Notes under the pieces: model-generated
Told to the model about the DNA's origin: nothing
The model's database searches: none
What the model saw: the letters and a program-made list of their open reading frames with translations, nothing else
Part shown: piece by piece, positions 16,415 to 24,750 of the stretch
How the letters are laid out: the number at the start of each line of letters is the position of its first letter
Position numbering within the stretch: position 1 is the stretch's first letter
Origin: Sphingopyxis sp.
GTDB lineage: Bacteria; Pseudomonadota; Alphaproteobacteria; Sphingomonadales; Sphingomonadaceae
Reading direction: 5' to 3'
DNA length: 64,000 nucleotides
Assembly (NCBI RefSeq): GCF_019459305.1
Contig: NZ_JAIBES010000129.1
Location: 26,713-90,712 of the forward strand
Made by a program: the position numbers and the translations under genes

Positions 16415-17203
16415 ATGGCCGATTTCACCAACGACCAATTTCGGCTCGACGGCAAAGTCGCGATCGTCACCGGCGCGGGGGGGCGCGGCAACAGCATCGG
16501 GCGCGCTTATGCGGTCGGGTTGGCGAATGCGGGTGCCCGCGTCGTCGTCGCCGATCTCAACAAAGAGGGCGCCGATCGCGTTGCGGACGAGATTACTGCG
16601 GCCGGTGGCAGCGCGATCGCGGTCGAGGCCGACATCGCCGACGAAGCGTCGGTAGCGGCCATGATGGCCGCCACGAAGGCTACCTTTGGCGGACTTGATA
16701 TCCTCGTGAACAATGCCGCACTGATGGTGGAAGCAGTGGGTACACCTGCGATCCAGACAAGCGTCGCCGATTTCGAGAAGCTGATGCGCGTCAATCTGAC
16801 CGGCGCGCTGATCTGTTCCAAAGCGGCCGTGCCGCTGTTTCAGGCGCGCGGCGGCGGAAAGATCGTCAACCAGCTGTCGGCAGGCGGCTTTCCGGCGCAA
16901 ACCACCTATGGCATCAGCAAGATTGCGCTGCTCGGCCTGACCACCACGCTAGCCACCGAGCTTGGCAAGCTGAACGTCAACGTCAACGCGATCGCGCCTG
17001 GCATGACGATGTCCGACGCGGGCAAGGCGCTGACCCCCGAGGAAAGCCCGTTCGTGCAAGCGGCGATGGCGCGCGTTGTCAAGCAACCGCGCGGCGAACC
17101 GCAAGAGCTGGTCGGCGCGCTGCTGCTACTTTGTTCGCCGGCGGGTGACTGGATCACGGGTCAGGCGCTCAACGTCGATGGCGGCTTTATTATGCGCAAC
17201 TAG
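16415..17203 (+). CDS. Classical SDR oxidoreductase
   Basis: A 262-residue SDR with T-G-A-G-G-R-G-N-S-I-G (a two-residue insertion in the glycine motif), N-N-A-A, Ser in Q-L-S-A-G-G, Y-G-I-S-K and P-G-M-T. The ATG at 16415 is chosen over GTG at 16409 because GGAGG is well spaced. Last gene of the P450 operon; its stop overlaps by 4 bp with the converging ligase. Probable alcohol/ketone oxidoreductase acting on the P450 product or a downstream intermediate. Confidence 0.83.
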   Translation: MADFTNDQFRLDGKVAIVTGAGGRGNSIGRAYAVGLANAGARVVVADLNKEGADRVADEITAAGGSAIAVEADIADEASVAAMMAATKATFGGLDILVNNAALMVEAVGTPAIQTSVADFEKLMRVNLTGALICSKAAVPLFQARGGGKIVNQLSAGGFPAQTTYGISKIALLGLTTTLATELGKLNVNVNAIAPGMTMSDAGKALTPEESPFVQAAMARVVKQPRGEPQELVGALLLLCSPAGDWITGQALNVDGGFIMRN

Positions 17204-18705
17204 GCGGTTTGCCGCAGTGCGTGCTTCAGCACCTTGCCCGAGGCGTTGCGCGGTAATTCGGGCAGGATGCTGAGCCGTTCGGGCGTCTTTTGTCTGGCAA
17301 TCCCCGCTCCGGCAAAATGGTTGCGCACATCATCCAAAGTCAGCGCGGCGTCCGGCGCCAGCACGACGCAGGCCAGCACGACCTCGCCCATCCGGTCATC
17401 AGGCGCGGCGACTGCGGCGGCATCGACGATCGCGGGGTGCGACAACAGCACCGCCTCGACCTCTTTCGACGAGATATTTTCTCCGCCGCGGATGATGATG
17501 TCCTTTTTGCGGTCGGTGATCAGCAAATAGCCGTCGGCATCAACGCGGCCGATGTCGCCGGTGCGATACCAACCGCCCGGAAGAAAGGCCGCCGCGTTGA
17601 GCGTAGGGTCCAGATAGCCCATGAAGAGTTCGGGGCCACGGGTGCAGATTTCGCCGTCTTCCCCCGCGGCGACGTCATGGCCGTCGTCATCGACGAAGCG
17701 CATTTCGGATCCCATGATCGCGCGGCCTTCGGTGTGGAGTTGCTTGTCGAGCGGATCGTCGACAACGCCTGAAGTCACTGTTGGATGTTCGCTCGACCCG
17801 TAGCAATGATAGACCGCCAGCCCCTGTGCCTGACAGCGCGCGATCAGGGACGGTGGCACCGGCGCCGCGCCCACCAGATACTGGCGCAGCGAGCTGAGGT
17901 CATTGCCGTTGGCGTCAGCCGCCGCAATCATGCCAGACAGATGGAAAGGCGTGCCAGACGACGTGGTGACGCGGTGCCGTTCCACCAGTTCGGCGGCCAG
18001 GGACGCGTCCCACTGGTCCATCAGCACCAGCGGCGCGCCCTGGCAAAGATAGCGGTACATCGACAATGCGCCTGCGACATGGCCGGGCGGCCAGGGCGAG
18101 ATGACGGCATCGTTTCCATCGCCGCCGCGCGTTGCCTGCATCGTCGCCAGTTCCGCGAGCAGACCGCGCGCCGAGTGCATAACGCCTTTGGGATCGGCGG
18201 TGGTGCCGGATGTGTAGACGAGCAGCGCCATATCGTCCGGGTCGATGCGCACCGGATCGGCGATGGGACCGTCGGCCTCCAGTGCGTCAAAAGCGGGACC
18301 GGTCGCGATATGACGTTCGAGCGCGGGCAGAGCACCGCAATCTGCAACGACGCGGTCATAATCTACGCCGCGAAAATGATCGGGGGTGAAGAGCCATCTG
18401 GCGCCGGACTGGCGAAGAATGAAGCCAAGCTCCTTGGCGCCATAAATCGTGACGATCGGGAGCATCACGGCACCCGCCTGCGCCGCGGCGACCGCGACCA
18501 CCAGCCATTCGCGCCAGTTGGGCACCATACAGCCGACAATATCGCCGGGTCCGACGCCCGAGGCCGTCATTCGTGTGCCCATGCGGCGGCCCGCGGCGAT
18601 CACTTCGCCCAAAGCCGTTGTGCAGGGGCGGATATCCGAAGCAACGGTGAGCGGCGCAGCAGCTGCCCGCTCCGCCGCAACGATCATCGCTTCGATGAAG
18701 CTCAT
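17200..18705 (-). CDS. Acyl-CoA ligase (class I adenylate-forming)
   Basis: A 501-residue ligase starting at the ATG at 18705 that overlaps the GntR stop (ATGA). It has Y-T-S-G-T-T-A-D-P-K-G, C-Y-G-S-S-E, Y-R-T-G-D-I-G, G-G-E-N-I-S-S and C-terminal N-A-S-G-K-V-L-K carrying the catalytic Lys. It resembles the cyclohexanecarboxylate/fatty-acid CoA ligase branch. Coupling to a FadR-type regulator suggests that the regulator senses the substrate or the CoA-thioester made here. Confidence 0.88.
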   Translation of the reverse strand: MSFIEAMIVAAERAAAAPLTVASDIRPCTTALGEVIAAGRRMGTRMTASGVGPGDIVGCMVPNWREWLVVAVAAAQAGAVMLPIVTIYGAKELGFILRQSGARWLFTPDHFRGVDYDRVVADCGALPALERHIATGPAFDALEADGPIADPVRIDPDDMALLVYTSGTTADPKGVMHSARGLLAELATMQATRGGDGNDAVISPWPPGHVAGALSMYRYLCQGAPLVLMDQWDASLAAELVERHRVTTSSGTPFHLSGMIAAADANGNDLSSLRQYLVGAAPVPPSLIARCQAQGLAVYHCYGSSEHPTVTSGVVDDPLDKQLHTEGRAIMGSEMRFVDDDGHDVAAGEDGEICTRGPELFMGYLDPTLNAAAFLPGGWYRTGDIGRVDADGYLLITDRKKDIIIRGGENISSKEVEAVLLSHPAIVDAAAVAAPDDRMGEVVLACVVLAPDAALTLDDVRNHFAGAGIARQKTPERLSILPELPRNASGKVLKHALRQTA

Positions 18706-19478
18706 CCGTGCAGCGAATCGACGATCCGCTCGCCTTCGCCGCGCACCGCCCACGTTTCGTTGGCGTTGCGCAGGTGCAGCCGCCAGTGCGCGACGGCTTC
18801 CTCGACCTCACCCTTTTCAATCAGGCCGATCAGCTTGTCGTAGGATTTAAACCCGGCGCGGATGCTTTTCATCCGTTCCTCCGTCGTGCGTGGGTGGCGG
18901 CGCTGATAATCATTCTGGTGGGTACGCGCGAGGTTCAGGAGCATCCGGTTCATAAAACTGAGCGTCTTGTTGCCCGTCGCCTCGACAAGCACCTGATGGA
19001 AATAGGCGATATTATCGATGAATTCGTCATATTGCTCGTTGGCGAGCATATCACCGAGGTCCTTGAGCACGGACTTGAGTTTGGGCATCCCCGGAGTCTT
19101 GCCCTTAACCGTCGCCAGCCAGCGCACCACCGTCGGCTCGATCGCCAGACGCGCGGCGTAAAAATCCGCGATCGTCGTACCCTGTGATTCCAGCACGTAG
19201 CCGGCATAACGCGAAACAAGCTCGGTCGAAGGGCGATGCACGCGCGCGCCGCTGCGCGATCCGCGCACGACGCTGATCAGGCTCTCGGCCTCGAGAATAC
19301 GAAACGCCTCGCGCAGCGTCGGCCGCGACACACCGAGCGTGGTCATCAACACGCCTTCGGGTGGCAACGAATCGCCCTCGGTCAGTTCGCCGCGAATAAT
19401 CTGCGCCCGGATCTGATCGGCCACCAGCTCCGAAGTCTTGGGAACGCGAATCCGCCCATTGTCCCTATCGCTCTGCAA
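18702..19478 (-). CDS. GntR-family regulator, FadR (FCD-domain) subfamily
   Basis: A 258-residue regulator. Winged HTH at about residues 14-82 (I-I-R-G-E-L-T-E-G-D-S-L-P-P-E, then G-V-S-R-P-T-L-R-E-A-F-R-I-L) and an FCD-type helical ligand domain in the rest. The start is TTG at 19478: no earlier ATG or GTG is in frame before the HTH, and AAGGGAC lies upstream. FadR-type proteins often sense acyl-CoA or carboxylic acids. It forms an operon with the acyl-CoA ligase and has its own upstream palindrome. Whether it also recognises the island-wide palindrome is unknown. Confidence 0.88.
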   Translation of the reverse strand: MQSDRDNGRIRVPKTSELVADQIRAQIIRGELTEGDSLPPEGVLMTTLGVSRPTLREAFRILEAESLISVVRGSRSGARVHRPSTELVSRYAGYVLESQGTTIADFYAARLAIEPTVVRWLATVKGKTPGMPKLKSVLKDLGDMLANEQYDEFIDNIAYFHQVLVEATGNKTLSFMNRMLLNLARTHQNDYQRRHPRTTEERMKSIRAGFKSYDKLIGLIEKGEVEEAVAHWRLHLRNANETWAVRGEGERIVDSLHG

Positions 19479-19524
19479 TCTACCGTCCCTTTGCCAAAGC
19501 CCGTTAATTCTGGGGTTTCTGGTG

Positions 19525-19540
19525 CGTCATTATGGTGACG
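19525..19540. promoter_or_regulatory. Palindrome upstream of the GntR gene
   Basis: CGTCATTATGGTGACG: 5-bp arms CGTCA/TGACG with a 6-bp spacer, in the 98-bp gap before the GntR start. Candidate autoregulatory operator or part of the promoter. Confidence 0.4.
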
Positions 19541-19576
19541 AGTGCAACTTCGCAATGCCGGGAGCCAATCTGCCGC

Positions 19577-20437
19577 TTACCCGCCAAACGCCAACCCCTC
19601 GTTCAGCGTCCACCGGCGGTCGCGGCCGCGCACCCAGCCTGACGACGCCCAGGTGCCGCCATCGACGGGCAGCAGGACGCCGGTGATGTAAGTCGACATC
19701 GCGCTTGCCAGGAACACCGCCGCGTCGCCGCATTCCATATCCACCCCCTCGCGCCCCAGCGGGATCAACCGGTTCATCGCGTCGATTTCGTCGTCACTGC
19801 GTTTTTTCCATGTCGCGGGATCGACCGGACCTGCTCGATTGCCCTGATTCCCGGGGGTGATCGTATGATCGGGCGCAAGACAGTTTACGCGTATGCCATG
19901 CTCCGACAACTCGACAGCCATCGACTTGGTGAAGCTGAGCATCCCCGCCTTGCACGCCGCATAGACTGCAAAATTCGGCGCCGCCCGGCTCGCCTCGATG
20001 CTGGCGACGTTGATCATCGTGCCGCCGCGCCCGCCCGCCACCATATGAAGCGCCGTCGCCTGCGTCGCGACGAGCATCGACATCAGGTTGATGTCGATAT
20101 GCTTGCGCATGCTGCGCTCGCTTTGTTCAAGGAATGGGCGCGCCGAAACGCCACCGGCGTTATTGACCAGTATATCGAGTCGTCCGAACGTGGCCGCCGC
20201 CATATCGATCGCGGACCGTAACGCCGCGGAATCCATGACGTCACCGACAATCGGGATTGCCTGTCGGCCCTGTTCGCGTACGCGCGCGACGGCTTCATCA
20301 GCGCGTTCGGGAAAAATGTCGAAGATCGCGACATCGGCGCCTGCTTCGGCAAGCCGCAGTGCGATGGCGCGCCCGATGCCACCGCCGCCGCCAGTGACGA
20401 ACGCCGCCTGCCCGTTGAGGCGCGACCGGTCAGTCAT
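19577..20437 (-). CDS. Classical SDR oxidoreductase
   Basis: A 286-residue SDR: T-G-G-G-G-G-I-G, N-N-A-G-G, Ser in N-V-A-S-I-E, Y-A-A-C-K and a C-terminal V-D-G-G-T-W-A-S-S-G-W extension. The start at 20437 overlaps the preceding short SDR by 8 bp. Third gene of a leftward operon headed by the DECR1-like reductase. Likely alcohol/ketone chemistry on a ring or CoA-thioester; substrate unknown. A pocket-side insertion (about 30 residues, N-Q-G-N-R-A-G-P-V-D-P-A-T-W) may accommodate a bulky substrate. Confidence 0.84.
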   Translation of the reverse strand: MTDRSRLNGQAAFVTGGGGGIGRAIALRLAEAGADVAIFDIFPERADEAVARVREQGRQAIPIVGDVMDSAALRSAIDMAAATFGRLDILVNNAGGVSARPFLEQSERSMRKHIDINLMSMLVATQATALHMVAGGRGGTMINVASIEASRAAPNFAVYAACKAGMLSFTKSMAVELSEHGIRVNCLAPDHTITPGNQGNRAGPVDPATWKKRSDDEIDAMNRLIPLGREGVDMECGDAAVFLASAMSTYITGVLLPVDGGTWASSGWVRGRDRRWTLNEGLAFGG

Positions 20438-20933
20438 CGAGGTCGATCCCCATAACGGCGCCGGTAACATAGGCGGCGTAATCGCTGACCAGATAAGCCG
20501 CGAGATTGCCTAGTGTGTTGCCAGTGTCGCGGGTCAGGATGCTATTCACCCGGATGCCGTCACGTGCCCATTCGACGCTCAGCGTCTTGGTCAGATTGCC
20601 AAGAGCGCCAGCAGCGGCGGCGTGATCGGCGCCGAGCGCCTGTTCGGGCGCACCAACGAAAAGCACCGCGCCGCCCGTCCCGCGCGCACGGCATTGCGCG
20701 GCGAAATCCCTGGCGCCGAGGAAGCGGCGATCAAGCCCGATGTCTAGGCTCGCGCGCCATTCGCTGTGGGTCAATTCGTGTGCGAGCCTGATCGCAGGGG
20801 GCGGGGCAACATGCACCCAGATGTCGCAATCTTCAGAATCATCAACGGCGGCGTCTTGCGCGGCCAATGCCGATGCAATCGCGGGACTGACGCCCTCGAT
20901 GCGCACGCGCTTCCCCGAAAGCCAGCCGCTCAT
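20430..20933 (-). CDS. Short degenerate SDR-fold protein
   Basis: Only 167 residues, against about 250 for the family. The nucleotide-binding T-G-x-x-x-G-x-G is absent (I-E-G-V-S-P-A-I-A-S) and YxxxK is missing (A-D-H-A-A-A-A-G-A-L). Recognisable SDR segments remain: L-T-K-T-L-S-V-E-W-A-R-D-G-I-R-V-N-S and A-A-Y-V-T-G-A-V-M-G-I-D. The frame is open and coupled at both ends (ATGA with the upstream gene, 8-bp overlap downstream), so it looks like a maintained non-catalytic protein rather than random decay. It may pair with a neighbouring SDR. Confidence 0.7.
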   Translation of the reverse strand: MSGWLSGKRVRIEGVSPAIASALAAQDAAVDDSEDCDIWVHVAPPPAIRLAHELTHSEWRASLDIGLDRRFLGARDFAAQCRARGTGGAVLFVGAPEQALGADHAAAAGALGNLTKTLSVEWARDGIRVNSILTRDTGNTLGNLAAYLVSDYAAYVTGAVMGIDLDD

Positions 20934-21811
20934 TGCCACCCCCAGGGTCCATCGCCGCGTTCGCGCGGCGGGACGAAGTCGGGCATCATCAGCGAGCGGC
21001 GGAGGCTTTCGCCGCCATCCTGGACAATCACCTGTCCGGTCATATCGCCAAAAAGCGGCGTGCAAGTCATCGCGGACAGCCAACCAAATTCCCATATGCT
21101 GCCGGTACGGCCGGCAGGGATCATGTTCTGAAGCAGCTCGACGCCGCCCTCGCGGCGCCCCGCCGTCGACGTGTCGTGCGGGAAGAAACCGGCAGCAATG
21201 GCATTCACGCGGATGCCATAGGGCGCCCAGTCTGCGGCGAGTTTCCTGGTCATCGTCGCCTGAGCGGTCTTTGCGGCGGCGCTGTGCGCATCGCCGGGAA
21301 AGCCGGTCCAGATATATTGCGCGCTGTTGTTGACGATCGCCCCGCCCTCGCCGCGCGCGATCAGGCGGCGGGCAAATTCGGCCGAGCAGAGGAAGGTGCC
21401 GTCAATCGCGATACGCGTGACGGCGTTCCAGGCATTGGGTGAAATATCCTCGGCCAGGATCGGGAAATTGGCACCGGCATTGTTGGCGAGCAGGCCGATC
21501 GGACCCAGGGCGCGTTCGGCCTCATCGAAGGCGGCGGCTATTGCATCGGGCTGACGGACGTCGCAACTCATCGCATGGGCGCGAACACCCAGTGCAGCAA
21601 TCTGCTGCGCCCCCTCTTCGGCCCGCTCGATGCTCCGTCCCAGGACCGCGACCTGCGCGCCGCCCTGTGCAAAAGCCTTGGCCATTGCAAGGCCCATTCC
21701 CGAACCGCCGCCGGTAACGAGCACGGTCTGTCCGGAAAATATATCCGCCGGATAAGGCGGATGGTCGAAGGGTGGCGGTGTCGCCACAATATGATGCTGC
21801 GGTACCGGCAA
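20930..21811 (-). CDS. 2,4-dienoyl-CoA reductase-like SDR (DECR1 type)
   Basis: A 293-residue paralogue of the protein at 7886-8797, sharing T-G-G-G-S-G-M-G, N-N-A-G-A-N-F-P, H-S-A-A-A-K and the C-terminal L-R-R-S-L-M-M-P-D-F-V-P. It probably reduces unsaturated CoA intermediates with NADPH. The start is TTG at 21811: GGGAG lies about 6 nt upstream and the protein then begins like its paralogue. The alternative is GTG at 21787. First gene of the leftward operon, divergent from the SMP-30 gene with a regulon half-palindrome in between. Confidence 0.8.
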   Translation of the reverse strand: MPVPQHHIVATPPPFDHPPYPADIFSGQTVLVTGGGSGMGLAMAKAFAQGGAQVAVLGRSIERAEEGAQQIAALGVRAHAMSCDVRQPDAIAAAFDEAERALGPIGLLANNAGANFPILAEDISPNAWNAVTRIAIDGTFLCSAEFARRLIARGEGGAIVNNSAQYIWTGFPGDAHSAAAKTAQATMTRKLAADWAPYGIRVNAIAAGFFPHDTSTAGRREGGVELLQNMIPAGRTGSIWEFGWLSAMTCTPLFGDMTGQVIVQDGGESLRRSLMMPDFVPPRERGDGPWGWQ

Positions 21812-21866
21812 TTGTCTCTCCCGGCGCCAAGGGTTGCGCGCTACGCTGTCGCGTGTCAAGACATAC

Positions 21867-21886
21867 ATAACTAGGTTATATAGGAC
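21867..21886. promoter_or_regulatory. Regulon palindrome, copy 4 (half-site)
   Basis: ATAACTAGGT at 21867-21876 is a full right half of the regulon palindrome; the left half is degraded. It lies in the divergent gap, 17 bp before the SMP-30 start. Confidence 0.5.
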
Positions 21887-21893
21887 AGGGTGG

Positions 21894-22754
21894 ATGGAGA
21901 GCATCGCGGAGGGCCTCGCCTTTCCCGAAGGGCCGGTCGTGATGGCCGATGGATCGGTGATCGTCGTCGAACTGGCGGCAGGACGTATCACGCGGTGCTG
22001 GAATGGTCGGACCGAGCCGATGTGCGAGATCGGCGGCGGACCCAATGGCGCTGCTATCGGACCCGATGGCGCGCTGTATGTCTGCAACAACGGCGGGCTG
22101 GATTTAGTCAAATTCCAGAATGCTCGGGGTGCCGGGCACGAAGGCCGGGTCGAGCGCGTCGATCTGGCCACCGGCAGGTTCGAGCGGCTTTACGACAGCT
22201 GCGAGGGGATCGCGCTGGAAGCGCCGAACGATATCATATTCGACGCCGACGGGCGGATCTGGTTTACCGACCTTGGCAAGACGCACGACGGCATTCGCAC
22301 CGCGAGCGGGTTGTTCAGCGCGCTGCCCGACGGATCGTCGATTGCCGCGATCAACCGCCACGCGGTGTCATATAACGGCGTTGGCCTGTCGCCGGACGGT
22401 GAGCATCTCTATGTCGCCGACACGCATCAGGGCCGGCTGTGGCGCTATGACCGTCACTTCGCGGCACAGCGCCCGACATGGGTGGCAACGGCGCCGGGAC
22501 CAGTCGGGTTCGACAGTCTGGCGGTAACCGCTGCTGGCAATGTATGCGTCGCGACACTTTATGACGGTGGGATATCGACGATAACCCCGGGGGGCGATGT
22601 TTTCAAATATGTGATCGAAGGTGAACCTTACGTCACCAATATCGCCTTCGGCGGCGAGGATATGCGCGATGCCTGGATCACGCTTTCGACAACCGGCCGC
22701 CTCATCAAGGTGCGCTGGGACGAGCCCGGCCTGAAGCTCAATTTCAATGGCTGA
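21894..22754 (+). CDS. SMP-30/gluconolactonase-like beta-propeller protein
   Basis: A 286-residue SMP-30/LRE-like six-bladed propeller. Metal-site signatures are present: F-P-E-G-P near residue 12, E-A-P-N-D near residue 115 and S-P-D-G-E-H-L-Y-V-A-D-T near residue 170. The family hydrolyses lactones or acts as a calcium-dependent esterase, so lactone opening of an intermediate is plausible. ATG at 21894 is preceded only by a weak AGGA, and the operator lies almost against the start, so the transcript leader must be short. No signal peptide. It overlaps the next gene by 8 bp. Confidence 0.85.
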   Translation: MESIAEGLAFPEGPVVMADGSVIVVELAAGRITRCWNGRTEPMCEIGGGPNGAAIGPDGALYVCNNGGLDLVKFQNARGAGHEGRVERVDLATGRFERLYDSCEGIALEAPNDIIFDADGRIWFTDLGKTHDGIRTASGLFSALPDGSSIAAINRHAVSYNGVGLSPDGEHLYVADTHQGRLWRYDRHFAAQRPTWVATAPGPVGFDSLAVTAAGNVCVATLYDGGISTITPGGDVFKYVIEGEPYVTNIAFGGEDMRDAWITLSTTGRLIKVRWDEPGLKLNFNG

Positions 22755-23178
22755 TCTGGTCGCCGACCGCGACGCGATCCGCGACCTGCTCGCGCGCTAT
22801 ACTTATAACGGTGATCGTGGGCGCCTCGATGCCCTGACCGCCTGTTTTGCCGCCGACGGGGTGCTCGAGTACCCTGGCGCCAGCCCGAAAGGCCCTGACG
22901 CCATCGCGGCGTCGCTCGGTTCGGGCACGCGCGATCCGCGGCTGACTTTCGTGCGCCACCACATCACCAATCCGCTAATCGCGGTCGATGGCGACACCGC
23001 GATCGCGCGCAGTTACTTTGCGGTCCACTGCGATTTTGGCCCTGACCACAGCGGCACCTATGACGACCGGCTGGTGCGGACCGCCGACGGCTGGCGATTT
23101 GCGCACCGCCGGGTGCGGATCGACTGGCAGGCTGAAGCATCGCTGTTCCGGAAGATGACCACACGCCACACACGTTGA
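22747..23178 (+). CDS. SnoaL/NTF2-like fold protein
   Basis: A 143-residue cone-shaped alpha+beta protein of the SnoaL-like class: D-R-D-A-I-R-D-L-L-A-R-Y at the start, F-A-A-D-G-V-L-E-Y mid-way, and a C-terminal beta sheet with W-R-F-A-H-R-R-V-R-I-D-W. Members act as ketosteroid-isomerase-like isomerases, dehydratases, or ring-hydroxylating dioxygenase small subunits. Translation is coupled to SMP-30 by an 8-bp overlap, so both probably act on one intermediate. No specific reaction can be assigned. Confidence 0.78.
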   Translation: MADLVADRDAIRDLLARYTYNGDRGRLDALTACFAADGVLEYPGASPKGPDAIAASLGSGTRDPRLTFVRHHITNPLIAVDGDTAIARSYFAVHCDFGPDHSGTYDDRLVRTADGWRFAHRRVRIDWQAEASLFRKMTTRHTR

Positions 23179-23210
23179 CACCTTAGTGTCATTTTGACAT
23201 TATAGTGTCA
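23176..23210 (+). promoter_or_regulatory. Two tandem MarR operators over the marR promoter and start codon
   Basis: TGACA-N6-TGTCA occurs twice, at 23176-23191 and 23195-23210, with centres 19 bp apart. A TTGACA hexamer at 23175-23180 with CATTAT 17 bp downstream would place transcription start at or next to the ATG at 23210, giving a leaderless mRNA. Binding of the MarR product at either site would block the promoter. Confidence 0.72.
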
Positions 23211-23671
23211 TGTCGACACAGCGCTTCACCGATTTCGAACGATTCGCCGACGAAGTCGCAAGGCTGCGCGGTCGGATGCGTGCCCTATATGCCGACACGC
23301 GCGCCGCGAGCGGGATCGCGGAAATGGAACTCACCGTGCTGACCGCGGCGGTCAACGCCGCCGACGCACCGACCGTCGCGCAAATCGGCCGCAGCCTGGG
23401 TCATCCGCGGCAGGTCGTGCAGCGCGCCGCAAATGCACTCGCCGAGCGCGGCCTTGTCACCTTTGCCGATAACCCCGATCACAAGCGCGCGTCGCTGATC
23501 GTCGCGACCGACGCCGGACGCGCACTCAAAGCCGCCGACCATGCGCGCGCCCAGGCTGTCACCAATGCCTTGCTGGCGCGGATCGAGGGCGCGACCTTCG
23601 CCGGTGCGGCAAACCAGTTGAACATCATTCGTGCCGAGATCGAAGCCTATTTGCGGGAGCGCGACGGATGA
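23210..23671 (+). CDS. MarR-family transcriptional regulator
   Basis: A 153-residue MarR-type winged-helix protein. The wHTH covers about residues 45-105 (A-P-T-V-A-Q-I-G-R-S-L-G-H-P-R-Q-V-V-Q-R, then L-V-T-F-A-D-N-P-D-H-K-R-A-S-L-I-V), flanked by dimerisation helices. It probably autorepresses through the two overlapping palindromes and controls the downstream kinase-ACAD-SDR operon. Its stop overlaps the kinase start by 4 bp. The ligand is probably a substrate or CoA intermediate of that operon. No ribosome site is evident, consistent with a leaderless start. Confidence 0.9.
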   Translation: MSTQRFTDFERFADEVARLRGRMRALYADTRAASGIAEMELTVLTAAVNAADAPTVAQIGRSLGHPRQVVQRAANALAERGLVTFADNPDHKRASLIVATDAGRALKAADHARAQAVTNALLARIEGATFAGAANQLNIIRAEIEAYLRERDG

Positions 23672-24735
23672 GCGACGATATAAAAACCCTCGCCGATCCA
23701 GACCGACTGATGCCGTGGCTGGATGCCAACATTCCGGCGCTCGGGGACGGGCCACTGAGGATCGAGAAAATCCACGGCGGCACGTCGAACGTGATCCTGT
23801 CGCTGAACCGCGGCGGCGAGACGCTGATCCTTCGCCGTCCGCCAGCCGTGCCGCCGCCGGGCAGCGAGAAGAGCGTGATGCGCGAGGCGCAGGTGCTGAC
23901 CGCGCTCAGCGGCACCGACGTGCCGCATCCAAAATGCCAGGGCAGCTGCGCCGATGCGAATGTGATTGGCGCCCCCTTTTATGTCATGGAGCTGGTTACC
24001 GGGTGGCCCGCCGACCTGCGCGACGGGAAAATCCACGACCGCCCACCGTTCGACAGGCCGCCGCACGCGCACGAAGTCCCGCTCGCAATGGTCGACGGGC
24101 TGATCGCGTTGGCCAATGTCGATTACAAGGCGGTCGGACTTGAAGGCTTTGGCAAGCCGGACAATTACCTGCAGCGCCAGGTCGACCGTTGGGAGGGTCA
24201 GATCAGGAGCTACAAGCAGCTTTATGACTATGAATGGCGCGACATTCCCGGCTTTGCGCTGCTGCGCGACTGGCTGCGCGCCAATATCCCGGACGATTTC
24301 CGGCCGGGGATCATCCACGGCGATGTTGGAACACCCAATGCACTGTTCAGCTTTGATGCGCCGTGCCGCCTGACCGCACTGATCGATTGGGAGTTGTCGA
24401 CGATCGGCGATCCGCTGCTCGATCTTGCATGGTTCTGCAACGGCATCTGCGACAACCGCTTCCCCAGTCATGTACCCGAAAAGGCGCTCTATAATGTCGG
24501 CGACTGGCCGAGCCGGCAGGCGTTGATGGCCCATTATGCCGCAGGCACCGGGCGCGGCATGGCAAGCTTCGATTATTATCTGTTGCTCGCGATGTTCAAG
24601 GGCGGCTGCATCCTCGAATACAAGGTGGCGCAGGCGGCCAAAGGCATATTGAGCGCCGAGACGGGGCGCTTTTTCGACCGGCTGGTGCGCGGCAATTTCG
24701 CCGAGGCCGAAAAACTAATCAGGCTGATCGGCTAA
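23668..24735 (+). CDS. APH-fold kinase of the ACAD10/ACAD11 (LvaA-like) group
   Basis: A 355-residue aminoglycoside-phosphotransferase-fold kinase: I-H-G-G-T-S-N-V-I-L-S-L near residue 35, L-R-R-P-P, catalytic H217-G-D219 with N224, and magnesium-binding D240 in I-D-W-E-L-S-T-I-G-D-P-L. The D-W-E-L-S-T-x-G-D-P form is characteristic of the kinase domain of ACAD10/ACAD11 and of Pseudomonas LvaA. These phosphorylate the 4-hydroxyl of 4-hydroxyacyl-CoA so that a partner ACAD can eliminate phosphate. The ACAD gene 15 bp downstream would be that partner. Not an antibiotic-resistance enzyme by context. Confidence 0.85.
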   Translation: MSDDIKTLADPDRLMPWLDANIPALGDGPLRIEKIHGGTSNVILSLNRGGETLILRRPPAVPPPGSEKSVMREAQVLTALSGTDVPHPKCQGSCADANVIGAPFYVMELVTGWPADLRDGKIHDRPPFDRPPHAHEVPLAMVDGLIALANVDYKAVGLEGFGKPDNYLQRQVDRWEGQIRSYKQLYDYEWRDIPGFALLRDWLRANIPDDFRPGIIHGDVGTPNALFSFDAPCRLTALIDWELSTIGDPLLDLAWFCNGICDNRFPSHVPEKALYNVGDWPSRQALMAHYAAGTGRGMASFDYYLLLAMFKGGCILEYKVAQAAKGILSAETGRFFDRLVRGNFAEAEKLIRLIG

Positions 24736-24750
24736 ACCAGGGACATAAGC

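Noticed and set aside
23668..24735. Aminoglycoside resistance phosphotransferase
   Set aside because: The D-W-E-L-S-T-x-G-D-P motif and the ACAD neighbour point to the ACAD10/11 kinase group rather than a resistance enzyme.
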